DNA of 64,000 nucleotides from Flaviflexus ciconiae (GCF_003971195.1 NZ_CP034593.1:1364001-1428000), one strand, 5' to 3'. Positions 36,374 through 47,360 are shown, numbered from the stretch's first letter. Translations and numbers: made by a program. The notes: generated by a model not told the origin, from the letters alone.

Positions 36374-36735
36374 GGGAACCAGGGTACCGAGGGAAGCGCG
36401 AGGTCAGTGAATGTAGCAGAGCTATGCATGCTGGTACGCAGTTACGCGACAATCACGTTTGTTGATAAACCCCGGGACCAGCAGCAGATGGTTACGAGGG
36501 GAACAGAAGACCCAGTGGCGGACTCCCGTGCGGTTAGTTCATTCCCCCGGTTTGCACTTACCCCAGTCCCGGTTCGCCCTAATCCCAGTAATGTGCCAGC
36601 AGGACACGTACTTTGCCAGTGGGAGATGCCTCACACGAGTCCCGCGAGAACTGCCGCACCTGAGCCGGTGGGAACTGTCGCACATGGATATGGGCGCAAA
36701 TATTGATGGCCAGCCAAATATGAAACAATTGCGCC
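36374..36735. other. Gap before valS, filled with degenerate 22-25-base repeats
   Basis: No gene and no T-box core is present, although an aminoacyl-tRNA synthetase gene follows. The right half is made largely of short degenerate repeats. The valS promoter should be near 36700, where TATGAA lies 12 bases before the start codon. Confidence 0.55.
36547..36686. repeat. Degenerate tandem repeats upstream of valS
   Basis: Two adjacent 22-base units (CCGGTTTGCACTTACCCCAG at 36547 and CCGGTTCGCCCTAATCCCAG at 36569) match at 17 of 22. Further along, three 17-base cores at 36621, 36646 and 36670 repeat every 24-25 bases; the last two match at 14 of 17 (GAGAACTGCCGCACCTG, GGGAACTGTCGCACATG). Confidence 0.55.
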
Positions 36736-39372
36736 ATGACAGAGAACGCTTCAATCGTTGCCGCCGTCGACGCTCCCGACAGGGTGAGCCTCGATGGCCT
36801 GGAAACCAAGTGGGGAACCGCTTGGGAGGAGAACGGTACCTACGCCTACGAGCTCACCTCCCGCGAGAACACCTACTCGATCGACACTCCCCCGCCGACC
36901 GTTTCCGGCTCCCTGCACGTCGGACACGTCTTCTCCTACACTCACACGGATGTGGTGGCCCGCTACCAGCGGATGAAGGGGAAGCACGTCTTCTACCCGA
37001 TGGGATGGGATGACAACGGTCTGCCGACCGAGCGACGCGTTCAGAACTACTACGGGGTACGTTGCGATCCTTCGCTTCCCTACGTTGAAAACTTTGTTCC
37101 CCCGCACGACGGTGGCGACGGCAAGTCCATCAAGTATGCGGACCAGGTGCCGATCTCGCGCCGTAACTTCATTGAGCTCTGCTGGGAGCTCACCGCACAG
37201 GACGAAGCACAGTTCGAGCACCTGTGGCGCACCCTGGGTCTGTCAATTGACTGGAAGCAGAACTACCAGACGATTGGCGCAAAGGCACAGAAGGTTGCCC
37301 AGGCGGGGTTCCTGAGGAACCTCGAGCGCGGCGAGGCCTACCAGGCACAGGCCCCCGGCCTGTGGGACGTCACGTTCCAGACCGCCGTTGCCCAGGCCGA
37401 GCTTGAGGCCCGCGAATACCCGGGCGCCTACCACAAGATCGCTTTCCACGGAGAAGCTGGCGACGTTGTCATTGAGACAACCCGTCCCGAGCTCCTGCCC
37501 GCCTGTGTCGCCCTCATTGCCCACCCGGACGATGAGAGGTACCAGCACCTGTTTGGCACCACCGTCACCTCCCCGGTTTTTGGCGTCGAGCTTCCCGTTC
37601 TTGCTCACACGGCCGCTGAGAAGGACAAGGGCGCCGGCATCGCCATGTGCTGTACCTTCGGTGACCTCACCGACGTTCAGTGGTGGCGTGAACTCTCACT
37701 CCCGCTGCGGTCTGTCCTCGGTAAGGACGGCCGTATCCTGGCCGAAACCCCCGAGTGGATTACCTCCGACGAGGGCGTTGCTCTGTACGAGGAGATGGCG
37801 GGGAAGACCGTGTTCTCGTCCCGCAAGGCAGTTGTCGACAAGCTCAGCGAGACCGGTGAGATGATCGGCGAGCCCGAAAACACGAACCGCATGACGAACT
37901 TCTTTGAGAAGGGCGACAAGCCACTCGAGATCGTCACGTCCCGCCAGTGGTACATCCGCAACGGTGGTCGCCCCTACCAGGAAGCCAACGGTAAGGAACT
38001 GCAGGAGAACCTCCTGGACGCCGGTAAGGACCTGGCCTTCTACCCGGACTTCATGCGCGTCCGTTACGACAACTGGACGAAGGGCCTCAACACCGACTGG
38101 CTGATTTCCCGTCAGCGTTTCTTCGGTGTGCCGATCCCCGTCTGGTACGCGATCGACGACAACGGCGAAATTGACTACGAGACAGTCCTCGTCCCCGAAG
38201 AGTCGCAGCTTCCCGTTGATCCTTCTTCCGATGTTCCAGTGGGATTCACGGAAGACCAGCGCGGCGTCCCCGGCGGCTTCGCCGGCGAAGTCGACATCAT
38301 GGACACGTGGGCAACCTCGTCCCTTTCGCCCCAGATCGCGACGGGCTGGCTGACCGACGACGAACTGTTCAAGGCCACGTACCCGATGGACCTGCGCCCC
38401 CAGGGCCAGGACATCATCCGCACCTGGCTTTTCTCCTCCATGGTCCGCGCCCACCTCGAGTTCGGCGAGAATCCGTGGAGGCATGCCGCGATCTCCGGCT
38501 GGATTCTCGATCCGGACCGTAAGAAGATGTCGAAGTCGAAGGGCAACGTCGTCACCCCGCTCGGACTGCTCGAGAAGCATTCCTCCGACGGCGTGCGCTA
38601 CTGGGCAGCCTCCGCTCGTCTCGGCACCGACGCGGCCTTCGAAGAGAACCAAATGAAGATCGGCCGCAGGCTTGCCATCAAGCTTCTCAACGCCTCAAAG
38701 TTTGCCCTCACCATGGGTGGGGACACTGTCGAGTTCAACCCGGCTAAGATCACTCTGCCGGTGGACCGCGCCATGGTTGCCACCGTTGCCCGCGTCGTCC
38801 GCGAGGCCACAGCCGCTTTCGAGGCCTACGACCACACCCGCGCCCTCGAGGTCACCGAGTCGGCCTTCTGGTCATTCTGCGATGACTACCTGGAGCTCGT
38901 GAAGGACCGCGCCTACAACCGTGACGACCAGTTCGCACTGGCCGACACCGAGTCGGCACGCGCCGCACTGGCACTGTCCGTTGACGCGTTCGTCCGCCTG
39001 CTCGCTCCCTTCCTGCCGTTCGCGGCGGAAGAGGTCTGGTCTTGGTACGCCAAGGGCTCCGTCCACCGCGCCACGTGGCCGGTCGCTGACCCGCTCGAGA
39101 AGGCAGCCGCGGGCCAGGATGAGTCGCTTTTGACCGTTGCGGGTGAGGCACTTGCCGCACTTCGCCGCGTAAAGAGTGAAAATAAGGTGTCTCAACGCAC
39201 AACCTACGCATCAGTAGCTATGATGGCTCCCAAGGCATCCCATGAGCAGATTGAGGCGGTCCTCGCGGACCTGCGGCAAGCAGCTCATGTGCGCGGCCCG
39301 CTCGAGATCGGTGAAGGCGAGAACATCGCCATCTCCGGCTACGAGCTGGACCCCGCGCCTGCCAAGAACTAG
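36736..39372 (+). CDS. valS: Valyl-tRNA synthetase
   Basis: 878-residue class I synthetase that charges tRNA-Val and edits threonine. Signatures: PPPTVSGSLHVGHVFSY (HVGH at 61-64), the editing-domain segment IETTRPELLPACVALIAHP, and KKMSKSKGNVVTP near residue 597. It is close to the usual length and ends soon after the anticodon-binding domain, with little of the C-terminal coiled coil of the E. coli enzyme. No Shine-Dalgarno is visible before the ATG. Followed 31 bases later by the acyl-CoA synthetase gene. Confidence 0.96.
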   Translation: MTENASIVAAVDAPDRVSLDGLETKWGTAWEENGTYAYELTSRENTYSIDTPPPTVSGSLHVGHVFSYTHTDVVARYQRMKGKHVFYPMGWDDNGLPTERRVQNYYGVRCDPSLPYVENFVPPHDGGDGKSIKYADQVPISRRNFIELCWELTAQDEAQFEHLWRTLGLSIDWKQNYQTIGAKAQKVAQAGFLRNLERGEAYQAQAPGLWDVTFQTAVAQAELEAREYPGAYHKIAFHGEAGDVVIETTRPELLPACVALIAHPDDERYQHLFGTTVTSPVFGVELPVLAHTAAEKDKGAGIAMCCTFGDLTDVQWWRELSLPLRSVLGKDGRILAETPEWITSDEGVALYEEMAGKTVFSSRKAVVDKLSETGEMIGEPENTNRMTNFFEKGDKPLEIVTSRQWYIRNGGRPYQEANGKELQENLLDAGKDLAFYPDFMRVRYDNWTKGLNTDWLISRQRFFGVPIPVWYAIDDNGEIDYETVLVPEESQLPVDPSSDVPVGFTEDQRGVPGGFAGEVDIMDTWATSSLSPQIATGWLTDDELFKATYPMDLRPQGQDIIRTWLFSSMVRAHLEFGENPWRHAAISGWILDPDRKKMSKSKGNVVTPLGLLEKHSSDGVRYWAASARLGTDAAFEENQMKIGRRLAIKLLNASKFALTMGGDTVEFNPAKITLPVDRAMVATVARVVREATAAFEAYDHTRALEVTESAFWSFCDDYLELVKDRAYNRDDQFALADTESARAALALSVDAFVRLLAPFLPFAAEEVWSWYAKGSVHRATWPVADPLEKAAAGQDESLLTVAGEALAALRRVKSENKVSQRTTYASVAMMAPKASHEQIEAVLADLRQAAHVRGPLEIGEGENIAISGYELDPAPAKN

Positions 39373-39403
39373 GCACCAGCCCTCCGGGGCGGGAAGGGAA
39401 ATT

Positions 39404-41248
39404 ATGACACAACACGATCGCCAGGTGAGCTTCACCGAGGGCCCGGTCACGGTCCAAGAAGACCAGAACCTGGCCCAGTTGCTGGAGACTCTCACCGAAG
39501 AGCGCCCCAACCGGGTCGTCATGGAGACAAAGACGGCTATTGGAGCGGCCTGGGTGCCCGTCACCTACCGCCAGTTCGAGGACACGGTTCGGGCACTCGC
39601 CAGGGGCTTCATTGCTCTTGGCATCGAGCCCGGCGACCGGGTCGGCATCATGTCCCCCACCCGCTACGAGTGGAGCCTGCTCGACTTCGGACTCTGGTAC
39701 GCAGGAGCTTCGGGAATTCCCATTTACGAAACCTCGTCCCGTACCCAGGCCGAGTGGATCCTGACAGACTCCGGCTGTAAGGCCGTCGTCGTAGAGAGCG
39801 CGGCACTGCGCGACACGGTAGCGCCCCTGCTCGACACGATCGACGGGCTGGAGAACCTGTACGTCATCGACGAGGGTGCTATCAACCAGATCATCGCCGC
39901 CGGTGAGGCCATCGACGAAGCTGAGGCGGAGCGGACCATTGAGGACCGTATCGCCAACACGACGGCCGATGACATTGCCACGGTCATCTACACGTCTGGC
40001 ACCACAGGCAAGCCCAAGGGCGTTCGCCTGACCCACAGGAACATCCTCCACGTCGTCCGCAACGGCCCTGCCGACCCGGATCTCAACCTCATCGTCTCGG
40101 GTGAGGACGCAAGGACGCTCCTGTTCCTCCCCATGGCCCACATCTTCGCCCGCTTCGTCTCGCTTGTCGCGATCGAATCCAACGCGGTTCTCGGGCACTC
40201 CCCCGACACGAAGAACCTCGTGGCCGACATGCAGTCGTTCAAACCCACGTTCGTTCTCGCGGTCCCCCGCGTTTTTGAAAAGGTCTATAACGCTGCCGAC
40301 GCGAAGGCAAATGCCTCCAAGGTCAGGGGCCCAATCTTCCGTCGCTTCGCGAAGGTCGCCATTGCCTACTCCCGTGCGATCGAAACCCCGGAAGGTCCGT
40401 CCGCGTTCCTCAAGGCCCAGCACGCGCTAGGTGACAAGCTCGTCTACTCCACCCTCAAGGAGCTGCTCGGCGGGGAGCTCCGGCACTCGATCTCGGGTGG
40501 TGGCCCGCTCGGTGAGCGTCTAGGACACTTCTTCCGCGGCGCCGGCATCACAATCTACGAGGGCTACGGACTCACGGAAACGGCAGCGCCGACAACCGTG
40601 AACCGTCCCGGCAACATCAAGGTTGGTACGATTGGCCCGGCTTACCCCGGTTGCCTCGTATCGGTGGGTGAGGACGGTGAGATTCTCGTCAAGGGCGATC
40701 ACGTCTTCGTCGGCTACCACAACAACGAGGAAGCGACGAAGGAAGCCTTCACAGGGGATGGCTGGTTCCGTACCGGCGACCTGGGTTCAATGGACGATGA
40801 TGGGTTCATTACGATCACGGGACGCAAGAAGGAAATCATTGTGACCGCCGGTGGCAAGAACGTGGCCCCCGCGATTCTCGAAGACAGGCTCCGCGGACAC
40901 CCGATTGTTTCCCAGGTCGTTGTTGTGGGTGACAACCGTCCATTCATTGGCGCTCTTATCACCCTAGACACCGACATGTTGCCCGGATGGCTTTCCAACA
41001 AGGGCCTCGAGCCCATGTCTGTCGACGAGGCAGCACAGAACCCTCAGGTTCTTGCAGCTCTCGACCGCGCCGTTAACCGCGCCAACGAGGCAGTCTCCCG
41101 TGCTGAGTCGATCAGGAAATTCAACGTCCTCACAACCGACTTCACGGTCGACAACGACTACCTGACCCCCTCGCTCAAGGTGAAGCGCCACAAGGTCCTT
41201 AAGGACTTCGCTTCCGAGATCGACTGGATCTACGACAGCAAGCGGTAA
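39404..41248 (+). CDS. fadD: Long-chain acyl-CoA synthetase (AMP-forming)
   Basis: 614 residues from the ATG at 39404, which has GGGAAGGGAA just upstream; the frame runs further back, into valS. It activates fatty acids via acyl-adenylates. Motifs: P-loop VIYTSGTTGKPKGVRLTH, ISGGGPLGERLG, IYEGYGLTETAAP, GDGWFRTGDLG and GRKKEIIVTAGGKNVAP with the downstream catalytic lysine in LKVKRHKV. The closest group is the FadD15-like synthetases of actinobacteria. Fatty acid chain length is inferred from family membership only. Confidence 0.93.
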   Translation: MTQHDRQVSFTEGPVTVQEDQNLAQLLETLTEERPNRVVMETKTAIGAAWVPVTYRQFEDTVRALARGFIALGIEPGDRVGIMSPTRYEWSLLDFGLWYAGASGIPIYETSSRTQAEWILTDSGCKAVVVESAALRDTVAPLLDTIDGLENLYVIDEGAINQIIAAGEAIDEAEAERTIEDRIANTTADDIATVIYTSGTTGKPKGVRLTHRNILHVVRNGPADPDLNLIVSGEDARTLLFLPMAHIFARFVSLVAIESNAVLGHSPDTKNLVADMQSFKPTFVLAVPRVFEKVYNAADAKANASKVRGPIFRRFAKVAIAYSRAIETPEGPSAFLKAQHALGDKLVYSTLKELLGGELRHSISGGGPLGERLGHFFRGAGITIYEGYGLTETAAPTTVNRPGNIKVGTIGPAYPGCLVSVGEDGEILVKGDHVFVGYHNNEEATKEAFTGDGWFRTGDLGSMDDDGFITITGRKKEIIVTAGGKNVAPAILEDRLRGHPIVSQVVVVGDNRPFIGALITLDTDMLPGWLSNKGLEPMSVDEAAQNPQVLAALDRAVNRANEAVSRAESIRKFNVLTTDFTVDNDYLTPSLKVKRHKVLKDFASEIDWIYDSKR

Positions 41249-41556
41249 TCACCAATAGATTAGCAACCACCCAATCAGGTGATTGACTACCTTCGGAGGG
41301 CGGCGGTTCACTGTCGCCCTCCAGTCATGTTCGCTGACGCAATCGCAGTTATTGCCGGTCTCTCGACAGACTATAAGACCAGTTTTGTTCAAACCCACCC
41401 TCTTAACGCCAAGAACATGTTAACTTTGAAAACACGTCCAAGATGACATAAAGGCCCAAAGATGCTCCCACCATACTGCGACGGACACCACCCCTATTTA
41501 GTTCGATGACCTAACCGAGCATTTCAGCACCAACAGAGGGAAAGGCGGCGGGTCCA
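41249..41556. other. Gap between fadD and the ABC ATPase
   Basis: Contains the fadD terminator hairpin in its left part. Nothing else is recognised. Confidence 0.6.
41295..41322 (+). terminator. Terminator of fadD
   Basis: GGAGGGCG and CGCCCTCC arms around a 12-base loop, 47 bases past the stop codon. Confidence 0.7.
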
Positions 41557-42177
41557 ATGATTGTGGCTCTTGACGGCATCGACGTCACGTTCCGCCGTGC
41601 CGGTAACGATATCCAGATTCTCAACAGCTTCTCCCTCGAAGTGGATGATGGGGAGTTCGTTGCACTTGCCGGGCGGTCAGGAAGCGGGAAGTCAACCGCC
41701 ATCGCCGTTGCCTATGGTCGGCGGAAACCCGATCGTGGCGTTACCCGATGGGGTGACGTGGAACTGGCGGAGACAGGTGAGAAGGAACTCCAAAAGATCC
41801 GCAAGACCAGCATCGGCTTCGCGGCCCAGGATGCTCTAGTATTTGACGATCTGTCTGTTTCTGCCAACGTCAAAGTTGGTGGAGGAACTGACGAGCGCTG
41901 TTCGGAGCTCCTCGAGTCACTGGGGCTCGCAGGCTTCAGCACCATGAAGGCCGGTCGCATCTCGGGTGGAGAACGCCAACGGGTCGCCGTTGCTCGCGCC
42001 CTCGCCAAGGACCCGTCTCTTGTCCTCATGGACGAGCCGACAGCATCGCTTGATGCTGCCGCAGCAGCCCTGGTTATCGAGCAACTTTGCCATGCAGCAG
42101 GTCGGGGTGCCGCAGTTCTTGTTGCCACCCACGATGCGCTTCTTGAAGAAGCCGCCGATCGGGTGATCGAACTGTGA
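41557..42177 (+). CDS. ABC transporter ATPase (MacB/LolD type)
   Basis: 206 residues. Walker A GRSGSGKST, the Q-loop near FAAQDALVF, signature ISGGERQRVAVARAL, Walker B LVLMDEPTASLD and H-loop VATHD are all present, so the ATPase looks functional. The sequence and the FtsX-type permease downstream (overlap GTGA) place it in the lipoprotein/macrolide/peptide mechanotransmission ABC group. Its permease is broken, so the system may be inactive. Substrate unknown. Confidence 0.9.
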   Translation: MIVALDGIDVTFRRAGNDIQILNSFSLEVDDGEFVALAGRSGSGKSTAIAVAYGRRKPDRGVTRWGDVELAETGEKELQKIRKTSIGFAAQDALVFDDLSVSANVKVGGGTDERCSELLESLGLAGFSTMKAGRISGGERQRVAVARALAKDPSLVLMDEPTASLDAAAAALVIEQLCHAAGRGAAVLVATHDALLEEAADRVIEL

Positions 42178-44773
42178 GCGTGCGTCCTCGCATGAGGCGA
42201 ACCCACGTCATTGTCTTTGTCCTCATTGGCCTCCTCGTCTTTTCCGGTTCTCTCCTTGGCAGGATCGGGGTGTCGCGAGCAGGCGAGATCCTTGAGGACA
42301 ACTGGCGCGGAGCATACGACATCCTCGTGACTCACGACGATGGATTTGAACGGATTTCGCCGGGCAGGGATGCAAACGGCTTTAACCTTGTCGATAGCAA
42401 CTACGCATCACAGACGAGCCGGGTCATCGGATTTGACCAGCTCGACCAGATAATGCACAAGATTCAGTCGACTTGGCTGCACCAGTTGCCTTCCTTGGAC
42501 GGATGGCAAATGCACCGCCCTAGTTTTCCTTCACGATCGAGGACCACAATTTCACTGAGGACCCAGTCCAGGACTACGTGATCACCTGGAGCATCACCGA
42601 CGACAACGGCATCATCTTCGAGAGAACAAATAATCTCCGGATCGATGCGACGCGATGGACGGGTGAGAGCGGTCAGTACTTTGATGTTGGGATCAGCATC
42701 ACCAACGATTTCGCGCCCATGGACCGTCACCTGCTCCTCGTTCAGGCATCTGTATTCGGCGATTCTCTCCTTCTAGGCTGGGGTCAGGGACCAACCGTTG
42801 CCACGACCATCGCCGCCGTCGATCCAGTCCTCGAACAGGAACTGCTTGGCGAGGCAGGCGAGTTCCTCCAACCCCTGGAAGACTTTGGCAGCCTCATTCG
42901 ACAGCATGGTCAGCTGACCCCGATCGAAGCTTTCGGTGAGACCGGCACTGAAATCGTCCCTGAACTGATTGACATGCCGGGAGTACAGCCGGGTTCTCGA
43001 CCGGCACCGTTCTGGATGTACGGCGGGCAAAATCCTCTCGTCGGCTATCTTCGCAACACCGATGCCTACCCGCCCACAACAATCACGGCAACGATCGAAG
43101 CCGTGGGCGAGACAAGCGTCGAATACGACGAGGTCATGCGGCCGTTCAACGGCGGTCTGCACGATCTCCCCTGGCCAACGAACAATCTCAATTCCGGCGA
43201 ACCGATCATCGAGAACTACACGCTCAGCAACTACACCGGCACCCGCCTATACCCTCCCCAGCTCACGCAGGTCGACTCCCCCGTCGAAGGACAGGCGGCC
43301 TTCACCGCCCGGATGCTGGGGATCTACGGTCCCTTTGCCCGGATCGAGGGAGCTGACATTGACCTTCCCACCGGAACCGATCCTGGCGAAGAGATCAGCT
43401 ACCGTAACCCAACCGGGAATCAGCTTTCCATTGGCACATACTCCCAAGAGGGCGCCGCTCCTTTTGAAGTTGCTACCTTCACTCCAGGAGAAATCGTCAC
43501 GGAAGGCGGGTACGTTCCACTCGGGCTCTATGGGCCAAATACCGCAACGCACGAGGGCGAGCCTTTCCCCGTCTCACGCCACGCCCTTGGTATCGCCACT
43601 CAGGCTCCCTCCGCCATCCTGTCCTTCGAAGGAGCGAAGGAACTCACCTCTCAGGAGACCATCATTTCCGCGGTCCGGGTACGTGTTGGCGGGCTTGACG
43701 GCCTCGACAACGACGAGGCACTGACCAGGATTAACGACACTGCGCAGGCCATCCGGCGCATCGACGGGCTCGATGCCACTGTTGTCATCGGCGGAACAAC
43801 TCAGCCCGTCAGCATCTGGGTGCCGCTCTACGCCTTTGGAACAGACGATCCCCAGGGACAGCAGGTTGTCGATGAGCTGGGCTGGATCCAGATTGACTAC
43901 GGAACGCTCGATGTTGCTTCTTGGACAGCATCACTCACGAATGCAACCGTGGACCGCGTTGCCGTCGCCACGATCCTCATCTCATCCCTCTTTGTCATAG
44001 GGCTCTGTCTTCTGGCCCGACAAGAGCGGCGTACCACCCACGCTCTCCTTGCTTCACAGGGATGGAGTACGTCCCAGCGCCTGCGGTGGACACTGGGTGA
44101 GGAATGGCTGGGGCTGGCCTTCTTCGGTATCGCTTCGACAATTGCTTTTGTCATCGCGGGCACCGACATGAGTCGCTATGCAATCCTCGCCGCCGTTCTC
44201 GCACTCCTCCTTGGACTCATCATTGCCAACCCGGTCCATTCTCGGAGACTAGCCCCAGCCGACAGGCTTGGAACCCGTGCACGCATGCTAACCCTGGCGG
44301 TCTTCGAGGGCATCAGCCTCGGTATCACCGCCGCCGCCATCGGAGCCCTCGGTATGATCTCGCTCTGGTACTTCCGGCTCCTCACCCAGACAAGCCTCGG
44401 CTCCATCATGACGCAGGCACTCATGCCTGTCGTGGGAGCAATTCTCGCGGCTGGCGCAGTCATCGTCCTGACGATGGCTGTCACTGCACGGAAGAACCGC
44501 GAAGTCACGAGCGCACGTAACGACTTCTCCTATTGGGGTCTCGGAAGGTCACAGGCGCAGATTCGCACCAGGAACTTCGCCCCAATCGCTATACACGTCA
44601 TCATTGCTTCAATCATCGTCGCCGCCGGAAGCCGGTATGCAGACGGCTACCAGCAGGGCACGACCCTTTATCTCGCACTCGGCGGATGCTGGATTCTCAT
44701 ATCGCTCCTCACCCGTGGAATCAGCGCATTGCGATGGAAGCCGACAATTCTGGAGCCAACACCATCCCAGTAA
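42174..44773 (+). pseudogene. FtsX-type ABC permease, broken by a frameshift and a stop
   Basis: The first part, from the GTG at 42174, carries an N-terminal membrane helix and ends in ...FDQLDQIMHKIQS. At about 42465-42470 the sense moves to another frame (VDLAAPVAFLGRMANAPP), where an in-frame TAG at 42521-42523 interrupts it before FSFTIEDHNF. From 42524 the frame is open to 44773, with a large extracytoplasmic domain and a C-terminal block of about eight membrane helices starting near 43970. The long second part has its own GTG at 42578 but no ribosome site. Two separate lesions argue against a sequence error. Confidence 0.82.
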
Positions 44774-45016
44774 GACGGATCCCGTACCCCAGTTCCTGAT
44801 CAAATACCCACTCACAACCAGTGATAACGCAAACGAACCGCGTGAGTACGTAGGCAAGCAAGTGCATTAGTAACAAGATTCGCGTAACGCTACACGCGCT
44901 GAAGATGAAACTGAAACAAACAGGATTAGCCTAAAAGGCATGCGCCAAGAGTGACAGCGGAATCATTCCCTTATGGAAGCCCTGACCGGACTCGCTCTTG
45001 GGACAGCCTTAGCCGG

Positions 45017-45316
45017 TTACTTATTTTCCGCGAATTCTTCGTGGTGACGGATAACTTCGGTGACGATGAACTTGAGGAACTTCTCGGCGAAGACTGGGTC
45101 GAGACCTGATTCTTCCGCGAGGGTCTTGAGGCGTGCAATCTGGCGTTCTTCGCGGCCCGGATCGGAGGCGGGAAGGCCGAGTTCAGCTTTGAGTTTGCCT
45201 ACCTGCTTTGTGCACCGGAAGCGTTCCGCCAGGATGTGGATCAGTGCAGCATCAATATTGTCGATGCTTTCCCGTGCGGTACGCAGTCCCTCCGGGATGT
45301 CCTGAGCTTGTTCCAC
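45017..45316 (-). CDS. aroQ: Chorismate mutase, AroQ class
   Basis: 99-residue all-helical enzyme converting chorismate to prephenate for Phe and Tyr synthesis. It follows the actinobacterial AroQ pattern: RESIDNIDAALIHILAERF, the active-site helix CTKQVGKLKAELGLPASDPGREE and FLKFIVTEVIRHHEE. GTG start with GGAGGAG just upstream, 8 bases past the clpX stop, so it is co-transcribed with clpX. A cytoplasmic form without a signal peptide. Confidence 0.92.
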   Translation of the reverse strand: MEQAQDIPEGLRTARESIDNIDAALIHILAERFRCTKQVGKLKAELGLPASDPGREERQIARLKTLAEESGLDPVFAEKFLKFIVTEVIRHHEEFAENK

Positions 45317-45324
45317 TTCTCCTC

Positions 45325-46581
45325 CTAGGCAGACTTCTTCGAGCGCTTATAGACGAAAGTGGGTTCACCACCCTCGAACGCCTTCTCATCAATGATGACG
45401 CGTTCGATGTCGGAGCGCGAGGGTATCTCAAACATGAGCTCCCGCAGGATACCCTCCATGATCGAACGCAGGCCGCGGGCACCGGTGCCGCGCTCGAGAG
45501 CCTTCTCAGCGATCCTGCGAAGGACTTCGTCGGTGAACTCTAGCTCGACGTTGTCAAACTCGAACATGCGCTGGTACTGCTTGGTGAGGGCGTTGCGGGG
45601 CTCGGTGAGGATGCGGACAAGGTCGTCGACCTCGAGAGCATCCACAGTGGCGATTACTGGGAGGCGGCCGACCAGCTCGGGAATGAGGCCAAACTTGTGA
45701 AGATCGTCGGGCTCAACATCGCGAATCAGGTCACCTGCGGCCTCGTGGCTGGAGAGCTCCGAGCCGAAACCAATGGAGCGGCGTCCCGAGCGTGAGGACA
45801 CGATCTCTTCCATGCCCGCAAAGGCGCCTGCGACGATGAAGAGGACGTTCGTCGTGTCAATCTGGACGAACTCCTGGTGGGGGTGCTTGCGTCCGCCCTG
45901 CGGGGGAACCGAAGCGACCGTGCCCTCGATGATCTTGAGGAGGGCCTGCTGAACACCTTCACCCGACACGTCGCGGGTAATCGAGGGGTTCTCGGACTTG
46001 CGGGAGATCTTGTCGATCTCGTCAATGTAGATAATGCCCTGGGCGGCACGATCCGTATCGCCGTCGGCCACCTGAATGAGCTTGAGGAGGACGTTCTCGA
46101 CATCCTCACCCACGTATCCCGCCTCGGTCAGGGAGGTGGCATCTGCAATCGCGAAGGGCACGTCAAGCATGCGGGCAAGTGACTGAGCAAGGTAGGTCTT
46201 GCCTGTGCCGGTCGGGCCGATGAGGAGAATGTTGGATTTGCCGATCTCAACGGGCTCGCTCCCCTTCTTGGGAACATCCTGGCCTGCGCGAATCCGCTTG
46301 TAGTGATTGTAGACGGCAACGGCGAGGGTCCGCTTGGCGGAGTGCTGGCCGACCACGTATTCGTTGAGGAACTCGTAGATCTCCTGCGGCTTCGGCAGTG
46401 ACTCGAGCGAGAACTCGGATTCTTCCTGACCGAGCTCCTCAGCAATGATCTCATTGCACAGCTCAATGCACTCGTTGCAGATGTATGCCCCCGAGCCGGT
46501 GATCAACTTCTTGACCTGGCGTTGGGACTTCTGGCAGAACGAGCATTTGAGCATGTCCGCTGCGTCGGCGGTGCGAGCCAT
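45325..46581 (-). CDS. clpX: ATP-dependent Clp protease ATP-binding subunit ClpX
   Basis: AAA+ unfoldase that feeds substrates to ClpP1P2. From the ATG at 46581 (GGGAGGT 6 nt upstream) it has 418 residues. The N-terminal zinc-binding domain has two CxxC pairs (CSFC and CNEC), then Walker [13 protein letters not shown], Walker [11 protein letters not shown] and sensor 2 GARGLRSI. Separated from clpP2 by a terminator, so it likely has its own promoter. Confidence 0.97.
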   Translation of the reverse strand: MARTADAADMLKCSFCQKSQRQVKKLITGSGAYICNECIELCNEIIAEELGQEESEFSLESLPKPQEIYEFLNEYVVGQHSAKRTLAVAVYNHYKRIRAGQDVPKKGSEPVEIGKSNILLIGPTGTGKTYLAQSLARMLDVPFAIADATSLTEAGYVGEDVENVLLKLIQVADGDTDRAAQGIIYIDEIDKISRKSENPSITRDVSGEGVQQALLKIIEGTVASVPPQGGRKHPHQEFVQIDTTNVLFIVAGAFAGMEEIVSSRSGRRSIGFGSELSSHEAAGDLIRDVEPDDLHKFGLIPELVGRLPVIATVDALEVDDLVRILTEPRNALTKQYQRMFEFDNVELEFTDEVLRRIAEKALERGTGARGLRSIMEGILRELMFEIPSRSDIERVIIDEKAFEGGEPTFVYKRSKKSA

Positions 46582-46647
46582 AAGAGTACCTCCCTGAACT
46601 GTCACCACTCTAGCGACATCGGCGTGCTGGCGCGAATGCACCACGCG

Positions 46648-46679
46648 GAAACGGGAGCCGTTCAATAGGCTCCCGTTTC
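46648..46679 (-). terminator. Terminator of tig-clpP1-clpP2
   Basis: GAAACGGGAGCC and GGCTCCCGTTTC arms (12 bp) around an 8-base loop, about 20 bases past the clpP2 stop, between it and clpX. Confidence 0.85.
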
Positions 46680-46698
46680 TGTGGATTGTTACATCGTG

Positions 46699-47346
46699 CT
46701 AGGCCTCGATGCGGGGCGGCTTGCGGGAGGTAAGAACCTCGTCGACAAGACCGTATTCCTTGGCCTGCTGGGCGGTGAGGATCTTGTCGCGGTCGATGTC
46801 GCGCGAGACCTCTTCCTTCGTCTTGCCCGAGTGGTCGGCAAGGGTCTGCTCGAGCCATTCCCTCATGCGGTCGATTTCGTTCGCGACGATCTCGATGTCC
46901 GAGGCCTGGCCCTGGACGCCCTGCATGGCGGGCTGGTGGATGAGGACGCGCGCGTTCGGCAGCGCGAGGCGCTTACCGGGTGCACCGGCTGCAAGCAGGA
47001 CGGCTGCTGCGGAGGCGGCCTGTCCGAGGCAGACGGTCTGGACCTCGGGCTTGATGTACTGCATCGTGTCGTAGATCGCGGTCAGCGCCGTGAAGGAGCC
47101 GCCCGGCGAGTTGATGTACATCGTGATCATGGCATCCGGGTCCTGCGACTCGAGGACGAGCAGCTGGGCCATGACATCATCAGCGGATGCGTCATCAACC
47201 TGGACGCCGAGGAAGATGATCCTGTCCTCGAAGAGCTTCGCGTAAGGGTCCTGACGCTTGTAGCCGTAGGGCGTACGCTCCTCGAAGGTGGGGAGCACGT
47301 AGCGGGATTCCGGCATTGCCGGCGCCATCATCGACGGGTAGTTCAT
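46699..47346 (-). CDS. clpP2: ATP-dependent Clp protease proteolytic subunit ClpP2
   Basis: Serine protease subunit that forms a mixed ClpP1P2 tetradecamer. It matches the actinobacterial ClpP2 type: [20 protein letters not shown], the nucleophile serine in [11 protein letters not shown] and the histidine in [10 protein letters not shown] choose the ATG at 47346 (215 residues) because AGGAG lies 6 nt before it. A GTG at 47364, overlapping the clpP1 stop, would add six residues. An N-terminal propeptide is normally removed by autoprocessing. Confidence 0.95.
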   Translation of the reverse strand: MNYPSMMAPAMPESRYVLPTFEERTPYGYKRQDPYAKLFEDRIIFLGVQVDDASADDVMAQLLVLESQDPDAMITMYINSPGGSFTALTAIYDTMQYIKPEVQTVCLGQAASAAAVLLAAGAPGKRLALPNARVLIHQPAMQGVQGQASDIEIVANEIDRMREWLEQTLADHSGKTKEEVSRDIDRDKILTAQQAKEYGLVDEVLTSRKPPRIEA

Positions 47347-47360
47347 CTTGTACTCCTGGT

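Noticed and set aside
36374..36735. T-box in front of valS
   Set aside because: The GGTACCGCG-type core is absent; the region is instead made of degenerate repeats.
44925..44945. TTAGCCTAA resembling an iron box upstream of aroQ
   Set aside because: Only the centre fits; both flanks of the 19-base DtxR consensus fail (about 10 of 19).
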